Part shown: one piece after another, positions 46,254-54,614 of the stretch
Numbering within the stretch: the stretch's first letter is position 1
Layout: every line of letters starts with the position of its first letter
Source: Streptomyces sp. S465
GTDB taxonomy: Bacteria; Actinomycetota; Actinomycetes; Streptomycetales; Streptomycetaceae
Reading direction: 5' to 3'
DNA length: 64,000 nt
Assembly: GCF_026898115.1 (NCBI RefSeq)
Contig: NZ_CP114036.1
Coordinates: 5,326,001-5,390,000 of the forward strand
The notes under the pieces: model-generated
The model's database searches: none
What the model was told of the DNA's origin: nothing
Seen by the model: the letters and a program-made list of their open reading frames with translations, nothing else
Position numbers and translations under genes: made by a program

Positions 46254-46682
46254 GTGCTCAGGGGCTTCAAGAACTTCCTCATGCGCGGTGATGTCATCGT
46301 TGTCGCCGTCGGCCTGGTCACCGCGCTGGCGTTCTCGACGCTGATCAAGGCGTTCACCGACTCCGTGATCAACCCGATCATCGCCCGGCTCCAGGGCGGC
46401 AAGTCGGTCGGGCTCGGCTGGCAGCTGGGACAACAGGGGAACACCACGACCTACATCAACATCGGGTCGTTCATCGGCGCCCTGATCTATTTCGTCATCT
46501 TCATGGCCGTCATCTACTTCCTGATCGTCGTGCCGTACAAGTACACCCAGGCCCGCCGGGGCGTCACGGCCTTCGGGGCGCCGGGCCCGGTGAAGACCTG
46601 CCCGGAATGCCTCGCCGAGGACGTCCCCGAGGCGGCGCGCAAGTGCCGTTACTGCGGTTCGGAGCAGCCGCGCACGGCCTAG
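46254..46682 (+). CDS. mscL: MscL mechanosensitive channel with C-terminal zinc ribbon
   Basis: This is a large-conductance mechanosensitive channel that opens under hypo-osmotic shock. The N-terminus GFKNFLMRGDVIVVAVG is the MscL amphipathic helix and start of TM1, with TM1 at residues 13-35 and TM2 at about 72-95. Instead of the usual C-terminal helix bundle, the last ~30 residues form a zinc ribbon (CPEC...CRYC). The GTG start follows AGAGAGGG. The 3' end overlaps the convergent amidohydrolase gene by four bases. Confidence 0.9.
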   Translation: MLRGFKNFLMRGDVIVVAVGLVTALAFSTLIKAFTDSVINPIIARLQGGKSVGLGWQLGQQGNTTTYINIGSFIGALIYFVIFMAVIYFLIVVPYKYTQARRGVTAFGAPGPVKTCPECLAEDVPEAARKCRYCGSEQPRTA

Positions 46683-47944
46683 CCCGGCATGGACTGGCCC
46701 GGCATGGACCGGCCGGGTATGGACTGGCCGGGCCGGTCTAGGTCCAGCTCCAGCATCCGGATCGCGTTGCCGCGCAGGATCTTGTACGTGGTCTCGGGGG
46801 AGAGCCCGGCCACGTGCTCGGCGGCGATGCGGCGGGTGTGCGGCCAGGTCGAGTCGACGTGGGGGTAGTCGGTTTCGAACGTGGCGTTGTCCACGCCGAC
46901 CGTGTCCAGTGAGGCGACCCCGTGCTTGTCGCGGAAGAAGCAGCAGAAGATCTGGCGGTAGTAGTACGTGGACGGCGGCTCGGGGATGAGGTCGCGGACG
47001 CCGCCCCAGGCCCGGTGCTCCTCCCAGACGTCGTCGGCGCGCTCCAGGGCGTAGGGAATCCAGCCCATCTGGCCCTCGGCGTAGGCGAGCTTGAGGCGCG
47101 GGAAGGAGACCAGGACGCCGCTGAAGAGGAAGTCCATCATCGAGGCCATGGCGTTGTTGAAGCTCAAGGAGGCCTGGACGGCCGGCGGGGCGTCGGGGGA
47201 GGCGGCGGGCATCTGGGAGGAGGAGCCGATGTGCATGCACACGACCGTCCCCGTGGCCTCGCACTCGGCGAAGAAGGGGTCCCAGTAGCCGCTGTGGATG
47301 CTGGGCAGTCCGAGGTAGGTGGGGATCTCGCTGAAGGTCACCGCGCGGACGCCGCGGGCGGCGTTGCGGCGGATCTCCTGGACGGCGAGGTCGACGTCCC
47401 ACAGGGGGATCAGGCACAGCGGGACGAGGCGGCCGCCGCTGTCGCCGCACCACTCCTCCACCATCCAGTCGTTGTACGCGCGGACGCACGCCAGGCCGAC
47501 CTCCTTGTCCTTCGCCTCCGCGAAGGTCTGGCCGCAGAAGCGGGGGAAGGTCGGGAAGCACAGCGATGCCTCGACGTGGTTCAGGTCCATGTCGGCGAGC
47601 CGGGCCTTGGGGTCCCAGCAGCCGCGGCGCATCTGCTCGCGGGTGATGCCGTCGAGGGTCATCTCGTCGCGGGAGAAGCCGACGGCGGCGATGATCCGCT
47701 TGTACGGGAAGAGGTCGCCCTCGTACTGCCACCAGTCGGTCAGCTGGCCGTCCGGGTCGGTGGTGAACCTGTACTTGCCGCCGATGTAGGCCAGTTCGCC
47801 GATCCCGGCCGTGAGGGGCTTGGGGCCGCGGTCCCGGTACTTGGCCGGGAGCCAGGTCCGGAAGAGGTGCGCGGGCTCGATCACATGGTCATCGACGCTG
47901 ATGACCAGGGGCAGCTCGGTCGCGCCGTTCGTCTCGCCGGTCAT
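46679..47944 (-). CDS. Amidohydrolase-2 family metal-dependent hydrolase
   Basis: This 421-residue protein belongs to the ACMSD-like amidohydrolase group that hydrolyses or decarboxylates cyclic or aromatic substrates. ISVDDHVIEP at the N-terminus, MHIGSSSQM and the late ETDYPHVDSTWP aspartate motif mark the metal site. Actinobacterial relatives often sit in lipid or steroid catabolism regulons, but no such genes are adjacent. The C-terminus has a short repeated tail (PGQSM/PGRSM). A palindromic operator-like site lies 40 bases upstream of the start. Confidence 0.88.
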   Translation of the reverse strand: MTGETNGATELPLVISVDDHVIEPAHLFRTWLPAKYRDRGPKPLTAGIGELAYIGGKYRFTTDPDGQLTDWWQYEGDLFPYKRIIAAVGFSRDEMTLDGITREQMRRGCWDPKARLADMDLNHVEASLCFPTFPRFCGQTFAEAKDKEVGLACVRAYNDWMVEEWCGDSGGRLVPLCLIPLWDVDLAVQEIRRNAARGVRAVTFSEIPTYLGLPSIHSGYWDPFFAECEATGTVVCMHIGSSSQMPAASPDAPPAVQASLSFNNAMASMMDFLFSGVLVSFPRLKLAYAEGQMGWIPYALERADDVWEEHRAWGGVRDLIPEPPSTYYYRQIFCCFFRDKHGVASLDTVGVDNATFETDYPHVDSTWPHTRRIAAEHVAGLSPETTYKILRGNAIRMLELDLDRPGQSIPGRSMPGQSMPG

Positions 47945-47983
47945 CTCGCCATCTCCCCGGTCCCTTCGCGTCGGTCAATTCAC

Positions 47984-47998
47984 CTGACGGCCCGTCAG
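47984..47998. promoter_or_regulatory. 15-bp palindrome, TetR-type operator candidate
   Basis: CTGACGG-C-CCGTCAG is a perfect 7-1-7 palindrome 40 bases upstream of the amidohydrolase start. TGACGG/CCGTCA half-sites are typical of TetR-family regulators of actinobacterial lipid catabolism. The regulator gene is not nearby. Confidence 0.6.
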
Positions 47999-48117
47999 AT
48001 TCAGGCGGCAGAGTAGGGCGGATCGCCGCAACCAACAAGGGAAAGTCCCGTTTCCGTACGCCCCGTTTCCGTATGTACGTCCAGGGCAAACGATGTGCGA
48101 CAACCGGGGAGGAAACG

Positions 48118-48966
48118 GTGAACGCATCGTCGATCGCACGCGGACTGGGCACGGCAACGCGACGCACACGCACCTCGCGTCAAGCGGGCGGCCGGGCCAT
48201 CGAGGCGGCGGCCCGCTGGGGGCTGGCCACCCGGGGAGTGCTCTACCTGCTCATCGGCCTCCTGGCGCTGCGCATCGCCTTCGGCGACCGCGGTGAACAG
48301 GCCGACCGGGGCGGGGCGCTCCAGATCCTCGCCCAGCAGCCGTTCGGCGCGGCGCTGGTCTGGGCGGTCGGTGTCGGGCTCGTCTGCATGGCGCTGTGGC
48401 GGCTGTCCGAGGCGGCCTTCGGGGCCACGGGGCCGGACGGGACCACGGCACGCAAGCGGCTGGCGGGAGCGGCCCGCGCGGTCTTCTACGGCGTCGTCGC
48501 CTACTCCGTGCTCTCCTTCGCCGCCGGCGAGGAGGGCAGCGGCTCCAGCGACCGGCAGTCGCAGGACGTGACGGCACGGGCGCTCGACCTGCCGTACGGG
48601 CGGTGGCTGGTCGCCGCCGGCGGGACGGTGGTGGCCGTGGCCGGGGTGTGGATCGCGGTACGGGCGATCCGGCGCGCCTTCCGCAAGCACCTCAAGACGG
48701 GCGCGATGTCCCCGCGGACGCGGCGGACCGTGGAGGCGCTGGGGGTCTGCGGCGGGGTGGCCCGCGGGGCCGTGTTCGCGGTGGCGGGTGGCTTCGCGCT
48801 CTCGGCCGCCCGGCGCTACGACCCGGACAAGGCCAAGGGCATCGACGACACCCTGCGCACCTTCGCCGCGATGGCGGCGGGCCCCTGGCTGCTGGTCGCG
48901 GTGGCGCTCGGACTCGCGCTCTTCGGGGTCTTCTCCTTCGCGATGGCCCGCTGGCGCAGGGTCTGA
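48118..48966 (+). CDS. DUF1206 integral membrane protein
   Basis: This 282-residue protein has three tandem copies of a two-helix DUF1206 unit (about residues 30-100, 110-190 and 205-280), each beginning with a G-x-x-ARG-V/A-hydrophobic pattern such as ATRGVLYLLIG, AARAVFYGVV and VARGAVFAVAG. Function is unknown. The GTG at 48118 has GGGAGGAAAC directly before it, so it is preferred to the ATG at 48073. Confidence 0.88.
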   Translation: MNASSIARGLGTATRRTRTSRQAGGRAIEAAARWGLATRGVLYLLIGLLALRIAFGDRGEQADRGGALQILAQQPFGAALVWAVGVGLVCMALWRLSEAAFGATGPDGTTARKRLAGAARAVFYGVVAYSVLSFAAGEEGSGSSDRQSQDVTARALDLPYGRWLVAAGGTVVAVAGVWIAVRAIRRAFRKHLKTGAMSPRTRRTVEALGVCGGVARGAVFAVAGGFALSAARRYDPDKAKGIDDTLRTFAAMAAGPWLLVAVALGLALFGVFSFAMARWRRV

Positions 48967-49569
48967 CCCGCCCCGGCGGCCGCTCCGTGGCCGGTGTTCC
49001 GCTCGCGGTGGGGCCGGCCCTCGTGGCCGGTGCCCCGTGACGCCGGGCCTGGCTCCGGTTCCCGCGCCCGGTGACGCCGGGGGCGCCCGCGCACCCCGCG
49101 TCCGGTGGCGCGCCGGCCTGGCCGCCCACCGCGCCCGGGGCCGTGGCGCGGGCTCCCCGGATCGAACGGACCCGGACGGCACACGAGCGGCAGTACAACC
49201 AGGAGCCCCTTGCCCCGGGCCCACGCCCGGCCCGGGTGGACTTCTGCGCGGTGACGGACTGCTCAGCGGCCAGACCGCCGGAACCGATCCGCCAGCGCCG
49301 AACCGCCGGAACCGGCCGTCAGACGTGACGATCGTCGGGCCCGACTCGCTGCCGGAACTGGCTACCGGGCCCGACCCGCCGGAATGGCGGAGTGGGCTTC
49401 CAGTGGCTCCGGGGGGACGCCGGGACGGCGGCCGAACCAGGGACCGATGCGGAACCGGAGGCACGGGCGGCCGAACCCGGGACCGATGCGGACCGGGAGG
49501 CACCGACGGCCGGACCCGGGGCCGAGGCGGAACCGGAGGCATCGGCGGCCGGCGAGGGTGACGTGAGGG
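48967..49569. other. 603-bp gene-free stretch
   Basis: No gene is supported between the DUF1206 gene and the convergent NAD(P)-binding protein gene. The first 240 bases are GC-rich without obvious structure. The last part holds the 39-bp tandem repeat at 49432-49548. Open frames here lack start sites and homologous motifs. Confidence 0.6.
49432..49548. repeat. 39-bp tandem repeat, three copies
   Basis: Units at 49432-49470, 49471-49509 and 49510-49548 are about 85 percent alike by eye. One forward frame reads a 13-residue Ala-Glu-Pro-Gly-Thr-Asp repeat, but no credible gene contains it. It may be the residue of a decayed protein tail or a non-coding minisatellite. Confidence 0.85.
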
Positions 49570-50235
49570 TCAGTTCTGCTCGGCGATCGTCCGCACCGCC
49601 TCCGTCACCGGCGTGTCGCCGTTGATCAGTTCCAGCGTGCGGCGCGCCGTGCGGGGCTCGTCCAGGAGGGCGACCAGGGTCGCTGCCACGTCGTCGCGGG
49701 TGACCTCGGCCCGGCCCGTGTGTTCGGCCAGCTTCACCCGGCCCGTGCCCGGGTCGTTCGTCAGCACGCCCGGACGCAGCACGGTCCAGTCGAGGCCGTC
49801 CCGGGCGCGGATGTCGTCGTCCGCCGCGGCCTTGGCGCGCAGGTAGGCGGCGAAGACCGGGTCGGTGCCGGGCGGCGGCTCCTGGGACGTGCCCATCGAG
49901 GAGACGATCAGGAACCGCCGGGCCCCGGCCCGCTCGGCCGCGTCCGCGAAGAGCACAGCGGACCGGTGGTCGACGGTCTCCTTACGGGCGGCACCGCTGC
50001 CGGGGCCCGCGCCGGCCGCGAAGACCGCCGCGTCCGCACCCTCCAGGTGCTTGACCACGTCCTCCACCGAGGCGGTCTCGAGGTCGCAGACCACTGGTTC
50101 GGTGCCCGACGCCAGCAGGTCGCCCGCCTGTTCCGGCTTGCGGATGATGCCCGCGACCTCGTCTCCGCGCGCGGTGAGCAGCCGCTCCAGCCGCAGCGCG
50201 ATCTGTCCATGTCCACCAGCGATGACAATACGCAT
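49570..50235 (-). CDS. NAD(P)-binding SDR-like protein
   Basis: This is a 221-residue atypical short-chain dehydrogenase of the YwnB/NmrA-like group. The nucleotide motif GGHGQIA lies at residues 7-13, with DLETASVEDV and AAGAGPGSG as the next cofactor contacts. LIVSSMG and YLRAKAAADD suggest the serine and the Tyr-x3-Lys-like position. It may act as a redox sensor or reductase; the substrate is unknown. Confidence 0.88.
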   Translation of the reverse strand: MRIVIAGGHGQIALRLERLLTARGDEVAGIIRKPEQAGDLLASGTEPVVCDLETASVEDVVKHLEGADAAVFAAGAGPGSGAARKETVDHRSAVLFADAAERAGARRFLIVSSMGTSQEPPPGTDPVFAAYLRAKAAADDDIRARDGLDWTVLRPGVLTNDPGTGRVKLAEHTGRAEVTRDDVAATLVALLDEPRTARRTLELINGDTPVTEAVRTIAEQN

Positions 50236-50259
50236 GATCCCGACCGTACGCCGTGCGGC

Positions 50260-51546
50260 CTACGGTTGCTCGCCGCCGCTCTGCGGCCGCGCCTGACGGG
50301 GCAGGTCCAGGGCCGCCGCGCCGGCCGAGTCGCAGTACTCGCGCACCGCGCTCGTACGGGCCACCACCCGGCCACGGTGCACCACGACCCTGCTGTACGC
50401 GAGCGAGAGCACCCCCGCGAGGCCGTCCCCGCGCACCGCGAGCAGCTCCGCCGGGAACCCGGCCTCCACCCGCACCTCGGCCAGCCCCATCGCGGCCCGT
50501 GCCTGCCCGCACACCGTCTCGTACGCCTCTTCCGGCCGCAGCCCGTTCCGGGACGCCAGCAGAAAGGCGGCCTCCAGGGGATCGCCCCGGCCCACCGGGT
50601 TGACCGCGTCCCGCAGCGCCCCGCTGCCCGCGGCCACCCGGACGCCCGCCGCGCGCAGCAGCCGTACCGGCGCGCAGGCACAGCCGCGCGCTCCCCGCAC
50701 GCCCTGGTGCTCCAGTCCGGCGCAGTCGCCCTGCGGGAGGCAGACGACGGTCACCCCGGCCGCCGCCAGCCGCTCCGCGATCCGCCCGGCCACATCCACG
50801 GGCAGCCGGGACAGCCCGCCGCAGGGGCCGATGGTGACGCCCGGCCGCAAGCCCCCGGCCATCGCCGCGAGCCGGGCGAGGCGGGCCGGGTCGTCACCGT
50901 CCGTGTGCAGGTCGACGGCGCAGCCGTGCCGGGCGGCGAAGTCGAGGACGGCCTCGGCGTGGCCGGTCGGGTCCGGGTCGAGGTCCGGGCAGCCGCCGAT
51001 GACCGGCGCGCCCATTCCCACCGCGTCGCGCAGCACCGCCAGACCGTCCGCCCCGGCGGTGCCGGTCAGCACCCGGGGCACCGCCACCGCGCTCAGCTCC
51101 GTGAGCCCGCGCAGGGTCCGGCCGGCCTCCAGGACCGCCTCCAGGGAGCGCAGCCCGTGCACCCCGCCGACGCGGACGTGGGTACGCAGCGCCGTCGCCC
51201 CGTGGCCGAGCTGGAGCAGCGCGGCCTCGACGGCGCGGCGCTGGATGTCCCCGGGGGCGTTCGGGACCGGGCCGGAGATGTCGGCCGTAAGGGCGGTGTC
51301 GCAGTGGGCGTGGGGCTCGGCGGGGGCGGGGAGCAGCAGATAGCCGCCGAGCTCCAGCCGGGTGCCGGGGACGAGGCTGCCCGCCGTGCCCACGGCCTCG
51401 ATCCGCCCGCCGCTGAGCCGGACGTCCACGGTGCGCCCGTCGGCGAGCCGAGCGCCACCGAGCACCAGGGCGGTGGGTTCGGGGTCCGCGCCGTCGTTCC
51501 TGGGCGGCTGTTGCGGTTGCTGCGGCTGCTGCTGGCTCTCGGGCAT
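50260..51546 (-). CDS. Cytosine-deaminase-like amidohydrolase, probably degenerate active site
   Basis: This 428-residue protein has the amidohydrolase fold of the CodA group. The first metal motif EPHAHCDTAL (H79, H81) and H214 in DLHTDG are kept. The position of the catalytic glutamate appears to be Gly217, the region of the next histidine reads IGPCGGL, and the place of the metal-binding aspartate reads GSGALRD. It may be catalytically inactive or have a new role. The ATG at 51546 has AGGAG five bases upstream. The N-terminus is Gln/Pro-rich. Confidence 0.8.
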   Translation of the reverse strand: MPESQQQPQQPQQPPRNDGADPEPTALVLGGARLADGRTVDVRLSGGRIEAVGTAGSLVPGTRLELGGYLLLPAPAEPHAHCDTALTADISGPVPNAPGDIQRRAVEAALLQLGHGATALRTHVRVGGVHGLRSLEAVLEAGRTLRGLTELSAVAVPRVLTGTAGADGLAVLRDAVGMGAPVIGGCPDLDPDPTGHAEAVLDFAARHGCAVDLHTDGDDPARLARLAAMAGGLRPGVTIGPCGGLSRLPVDVAGRIAERLAAAGVTVVCLPQGDCAGLEHQGVRGARGCACAPVRLLRAAGVRVAAGSGALRDAVNPVGRGDPLEAAFLLASRNGLRPEEAYETVCGQARAAMGLAEVRVEAGFPAELLAVRGDGLAGVLSLAYSRVVVHRGRVVARTSAVREYCDSAGAAALDLPRQARPQSGGEQP

Positions 51547-51630
51547 CGCACTCCTGGGATTCGCAGGGCGTACGCGGGGCGCACGGGCGCGCGCGACGGG
51601 TGCGTGACGAGGGCGGTGGCGGTGACGCCA

Positions 51631-51710
51631 GAGCGCCACGGGTCACGCCGTGGAGCCCACGGGACACGCCAGGACGCCATGGGTCACGCCATGGCGCCAC
51701 GGGACACGCC
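51631..51710. repeat. About 20-bp imperfect tandem repeat, four copies
   Basis: Units ending in GGGTCACGCC or GGGACACGCC follow each other at 51631-51649, 51650-51670, 51671-51690 and 51691-51710. They lie in the 370-bp gap between the amidohydrolase start and tRNA-Thr. Apart from the tRNA promoter nothing else is recognisable in that gap. Confidence 0.75.
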
Positions 51711-51876
51711 GGGTGCCCGAACGGGCAACGCGCCGGACACGCCCGGACACGTGCGCAGCCAAGATCACGCGGTGCGAACCGAAGCCTAGGGCGCGGTCTG
51801 GGCGGCTTCGCGGAGGAGCCGAATAGTCGTACCGGTGTGGTGCATGAGTCCAGGGTGACGGCGGCCCGATACGGAT

Positions 51877-51905
51877 TTCACCTTCGGCGGCCGAGCGTGT
51901 AATGT
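51877..51905 (+). promoter_or_regulatory. Promoter candidate for tRNA-Thr/tRNA-Met/rpmG
   Basis: TTCACC at 51877-51882 and TAATGT at 51900-51905 are spaced 17 bases apart, as for the main vegetative sigma factor. Transcription would begin a few bases before the tRNA at 51917. Confidence 0.6.
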
Positions 51906-51916
51906 CTTCATCGCTC

Positions 51917-51989
51917 GCCCCAATAGCTCAGTCGGCAGAGCGTCTCCATGGTAAGGAGAAGGTCTACGGTTCGATTCCGTATTGGGGCT
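51917..51989 (+). tRNA. tRNA-Thr (GGT)
   Basis: This 73-nt cloverleaf has acceptor GCCCCAA/TTGGGGC and discriminator T. The anticodon stem TCTCC/GGAGA has loop ATGGTAA, so the anticodon is GGT. GGTTCGATTCC is the T arm. CCA is not encoded. Confidence 0.96.
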
Positions 51990-52048
51990 CTGATGTGTGA
52001 GGTTTCCCGTTCGGCTACGCTGGTCGAGCGGGGAGTCACTCGCATCAC

Positions 52049-52121
52049 AGCGGTGTAGCTCAGTCGGTAGAGCAAGCGGCTCATAATCGCTGTGTCACCG
52101 GTTCAAGTCCGGTCACCGCTA
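52049..52121 (+). tRNA. tRNA-Met (CAT), elongator
   Basis: This 73-nt cloverleaf has acceptor AGCGGTG/CACCGCT and discriminator A. The loop CTCATAA carries anticodon CAT. The first base pair is A-T and the stem lacks three consecutive G-C pairs near the anticodon, which argues for the elongator rather than the initiator species. Confidence 0.95.
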
Positions 52122-52208
52122 CTGACAGTAGCCGATTGTGGGGTCGGTCCTTCGATCGGCTACTCTTTCTGCGTTAATCCCCTAGTCCGTTCGTCAAGGA
52201 GCACTCAC

Positions 52209-52373
52209 GTGGCTGCCACCGACGTCCGCCCGAAGATCACGCTGGCCTGCGTGGAGTGCAAGGAGCGGAACTACATCACCAAGAAGAACCGGCGCAACGA
52301 CCCGGATCGTCTTGAGATCAAGAAGCACTGCCCGCGTTGCAACGCGCACACCGCGCACCGTGAGACGCGATAG
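52209..52373 (+). CDS. rpmG: 50S ribosomal protein L33 (zinc-binding form)
   Basis: This is a small ribosomal protein of 54 residues. It keeps both CxxC pairs (CVEC and CPRC), so it is the zinc-containing C+ form. The GTG at 52209 with AAGGAG just upstream is the true start; the open frame from 52092 runs out of the preceding tRNA. It is followed by a strong terminator and is probably cotranscribed with the two tRNAs. Confidence 0.96.
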   Translation: MAATDVRPKITLACVECKERNYITKKNRRNDPDRLEIKKHCPRCNAHTAHRETR

Positions 52374-52389
52374 CAATAAGCTCTGATTC

Positions 52390-52424
52390 GAGGCCGCCCC
52401 CAATCGCGGGGGGCGGCCTCGTTT
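52390..52424 (+). terminator. Terminator after rpmG
   Basis: The GAGGCCGCCCC stem (52390-52400) pairs with GGGGCGGCCTC (52410-52420) and is followed by GTTT. Confidence 0.87.
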
Positions 52425-52457
52425 CGTTGGTCATCCAATCGCAGGAGGTGCGCGCCG

Positions 52458-52928
52458 ATGGCGCTCGACCAGTCCTTCGTGGGACGGAGCTACCCGCCCA
52501 CCGCCCCGTACGAGGTCGGCCGGGAGAAGATCCGGGAATTCGCCGAATCCCTCGGCGACACCAATCCCGTCCACACCGACCCCGAGGCGGCTCGGGCCCT
52601 GGGCTACCCCGACGTGATCGCCCCGCCGACCTTCGTTTTCACGATCACCTTCAAGGCGGCCGGGAAGCAGGTCATCGAGGACCCGCAGCTCGGGCTGGAC
52701 TACAGCCGGGTGGTCCACGGCGATCAGCGGTTCGAGTACACCCGCCCGGTCCGCGCGGGGGACCGGCTGACGGTCACCTCGACCATCGACTCGATCAAGT
52801 CGCTGGCCGGCAATGACATCCTGTCCGTGCGCGGCGAGGTCCACGACGAGTCGGGCGACCATGTGGCGACGTCGTTCACGACGCTGGTGGCCCGCGCCGC
52901 CGACGCAGAGGTGGAGGAGAGCAGATGA
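52458..52928 (+). CDS. MaoC-like N-terminal dehydratase domain protein (HadA/HadC-like)
   Basis: This is a 156-residue hotdog-fold protein related to the FAS1-type dehydratase domain and to mycobacterial HadA/HadC. GDTNPVHTDPEAARALGYPD carries D34 and H39 in the hydratase pattern. It probably pairs with the next gene product to form an (R)-3-hydroxyacyl dehydratase. AGGAGGTG precedes the ATG. Its location before murB is conserved in Streptomyces, but its substrate is unproven. Confidence 0.9.
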   Translation: MALDQSFVGRSYPPTAPYEVGREKIREFAESLGDTNPVHTDPEAARALGYPDVIAPPTFVFTITFKAAGKQVIEDPQLGLDYSRVVHGDQRFEYTRPVRAGDRLTVTSTIDSIKSLAGNDILSVRGEVHDESGDHVATSFTTLVARAADAEVEESR

Positions 52929-53359
52929 CGGCCAAGATCTCGTATGACTCCGTGGAGGTCGGCACCGAGGTGCCGGTGCGCGAGTTCCGGGTGAACCGCG
53001 CCGACCTCGTGCGGTACGCGGGCGCCTCGGGCGACTTCAACCCGATCCACTGGAACGAGCAGTTCGCCAAGGAGGTCGGCCTCCCCGACGTCATCGCGCA
53101 CGGCGCCTACACCATGGCCGAGGCGGCCCGGGTGGTCAGCGACTGGGCCGGCGACCCCGGCGCCCTCGTCGAGTACGGCGTCCGTTTCACCAGGCCGGTC
53201 GTCGTCCCCAACGACGACAAGGGCGCGGTCGTCGAGATCGGCGCCAAGGTCGCCGCCAAGCTGGACGACGAGGCCCGTACGGTGCGCCTCGACATCACGG
53301 CCACCAGCGCCGGCCAGAAGGTGCTGGGCCGGGCCCGCGCCGTGGTACGGCTCGCCTGA
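52925..53359 (+). CDS. MaoC-like dehydratase (HadB-like)
   Basis: This is a 144-residue hotdog-fold hydratase/dehydratase overlapping the previous gene as ATGA. The hydratase-2 motif GASGDFNPIHWNEQFA contains catalytic D37 and H42, followed by the GLPDVIAHG segment. It is the probable catalytic subunit of a heterodimer with the upstream protein, acting on 3-hydroxyacyl-ACP or -CoA. Confidence 0.92.
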   Translation: MTAKISYDSVEVGTEVPVREFRVNRADLVRYAGASGDFNPIHWNEQFAKEVGLPDVIAHGAYTMAEAARVVSDWAGDPGALVEYGVRFTRPVVVPNDDKGAVVEIGAKVAAKLDDEARTVRLDITATSAGQKVLGRARAVVRLA

Positions 53360-53541
53360 GCCCTGGAAGGCGCCCCGGCGGCCCCAGGGCGGGCGAGAGC
53401 ACGCCACCGCGGGTGAAGCCGTGTGAAGGCGTGTGAAGCCCGTCCGAGCCCCTTACGGCCCACGCACGCCCGTCGGCCCCGGCCCCACACCGGGGCGGCC
53501 ACCCCCAGGACCCCAGGGGGCGCCCCCGTACTCTTGAGCGC

Positions 53542-54597
53542 GTGCAGGAACTCCACGACGCCCCCCTCGCGCCCCTCACCACCTTCCGCCTCGGCGGCCC
53601 GGCCAACCGGCTGATCACGGCCACCACCGACGACGAGGTCATCGCCGCGGTCCGGGAGGCCGACGCGGCCGGCACCCCGCTGCTGGTGATCGGCGGCGGC
53701 AGCAACCTGGTCATCGCCGACAAGGGCTTCGACGGCACCGCCCTGCACATCGCGACCAGCGGCTGCACCCTCGACGGCACCCGCCTGGAGCTCGCCGCGG
53801 GCGAGAACTGGTCGGACGCCGTGGCCCGTACGGTCCGGGCGGGGCTCGCGGGGATCGAATGCCTCGCCGGAATCCCCGGTTCAGCCGGGGCGACGCCGAT
53901 ACAGAACGTCGGTGCCTACGGCCAGGAGGTCGCCGCCACGATCACCGAGGTGATCGCCTACGACCGCCGCGCCGACCAGGTCGTCACGATCCCCAACGCC
54001 GACTGCGCCTTCTCCTACCGCCACAGCCGCTTCAAGGCCGACCCCGACCGCCATGTGGTGCTCCGGGTCCGCTTCGAACTGGAGGACGCCGGCGGACTCT
54101 CCGCACCCGTCCGGTACGCCGAGACCGCGCGGGTCCTCGGCGTCGAGGTGGGGGACCGGGTGCCGGCCGCCGTCGCCCGCGAGACCGTCCTGGGGCTGCG
54201 CGCGGGCAAGGGCATGGTGCTCGACCCCGAGGACCACGACACCTGGTCCGCGGGGTCGTTCTTCACCAACCCGGTGCTCACCGAGGACGCCTACGCCGCC
54301 TTCCTCGCCCGCGCCGCCGAACGCCTGGGCCCGGACATCGCGCCGCCCGCCTTCCCGGCGGGCGACGGTCTGATCAAGACCTCCGCGGCCTGGCTGATCG
54401 ACAAGGCGGGCTTCACCAAGGGCTACGGCACCGGCCCGGCCCGCATCTCCACCAAGCACACGCTCGCCCTCACCAACCGGGGCGAGGCCACGACCGAGGA
54501 CCTGCTGGCCCTGGCCCGCGAGGTGGTGGCCGGCGTCGAGGACGCCTTCGGGGTGACCCTCGTCAACGAGCCGGTGACGGTCGGCGTCAGCCTCTGA
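53542..54597 (+). CDS. murB: UDP-N-acetylenolpyruvoylglucosamine reductase
   Basis: This FAD enzyme makes UDP-MurNAc for peptidoglycan, using NADPH. FAD-binding segments TTFRLGGPA, GGGSNLVIAD and GIPGSAGATPIQNVGAYGQE are present, the catalytic serine lies in SAGSFFTNPV, and the C-terminal glutamate in NEPVTVG. The 351-residue length and GTG start fit. It lies 182 bases after the dehydratase genes; that gap shows only GC-rich sequence without a clear promoter. It is convergent with the deaminase gene 17 bases away. Confidence 0.96.
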   Translation: MQELHDAPLAPLTTFRLGGPANRLITATTDDEVIAAVREADAAGTPLLVIGGGSNLVIADKGFDGTALHIATSGCTLDGTRLELAAGENWSDAVARTVRAGLAGIECLAGIPGSAGATPIQNVGAYGQEVAATITEVIAYDRRADQVVTIPNADCAFSYRHSRFKADPDRHVVLRVRFELEDAGGLSAPVRYAETARVLGVEVGDRVPAAVARETVLGLRAGKGMVLDPEDHDTWSAGSFFTNPVLTEDAYAAFLARAAERLGPDIAPPAFPAGDGLIKTSAAWLIDKAGFTKGYGTGPARISTKHTLALTNRGEATTEDLLALAREVVAGVEDAFGVTLVNEPVTVGVSL

Positions 54598-54614
54598 GAC
54601 ACAGGGGCGAACCA

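Noticed and set aside
49384..49566. A 60-codon Arg/Pro-rich open frame
   Set aside because: It is one of three frames across the 39-bp repeat and has no ribosome site or family features.
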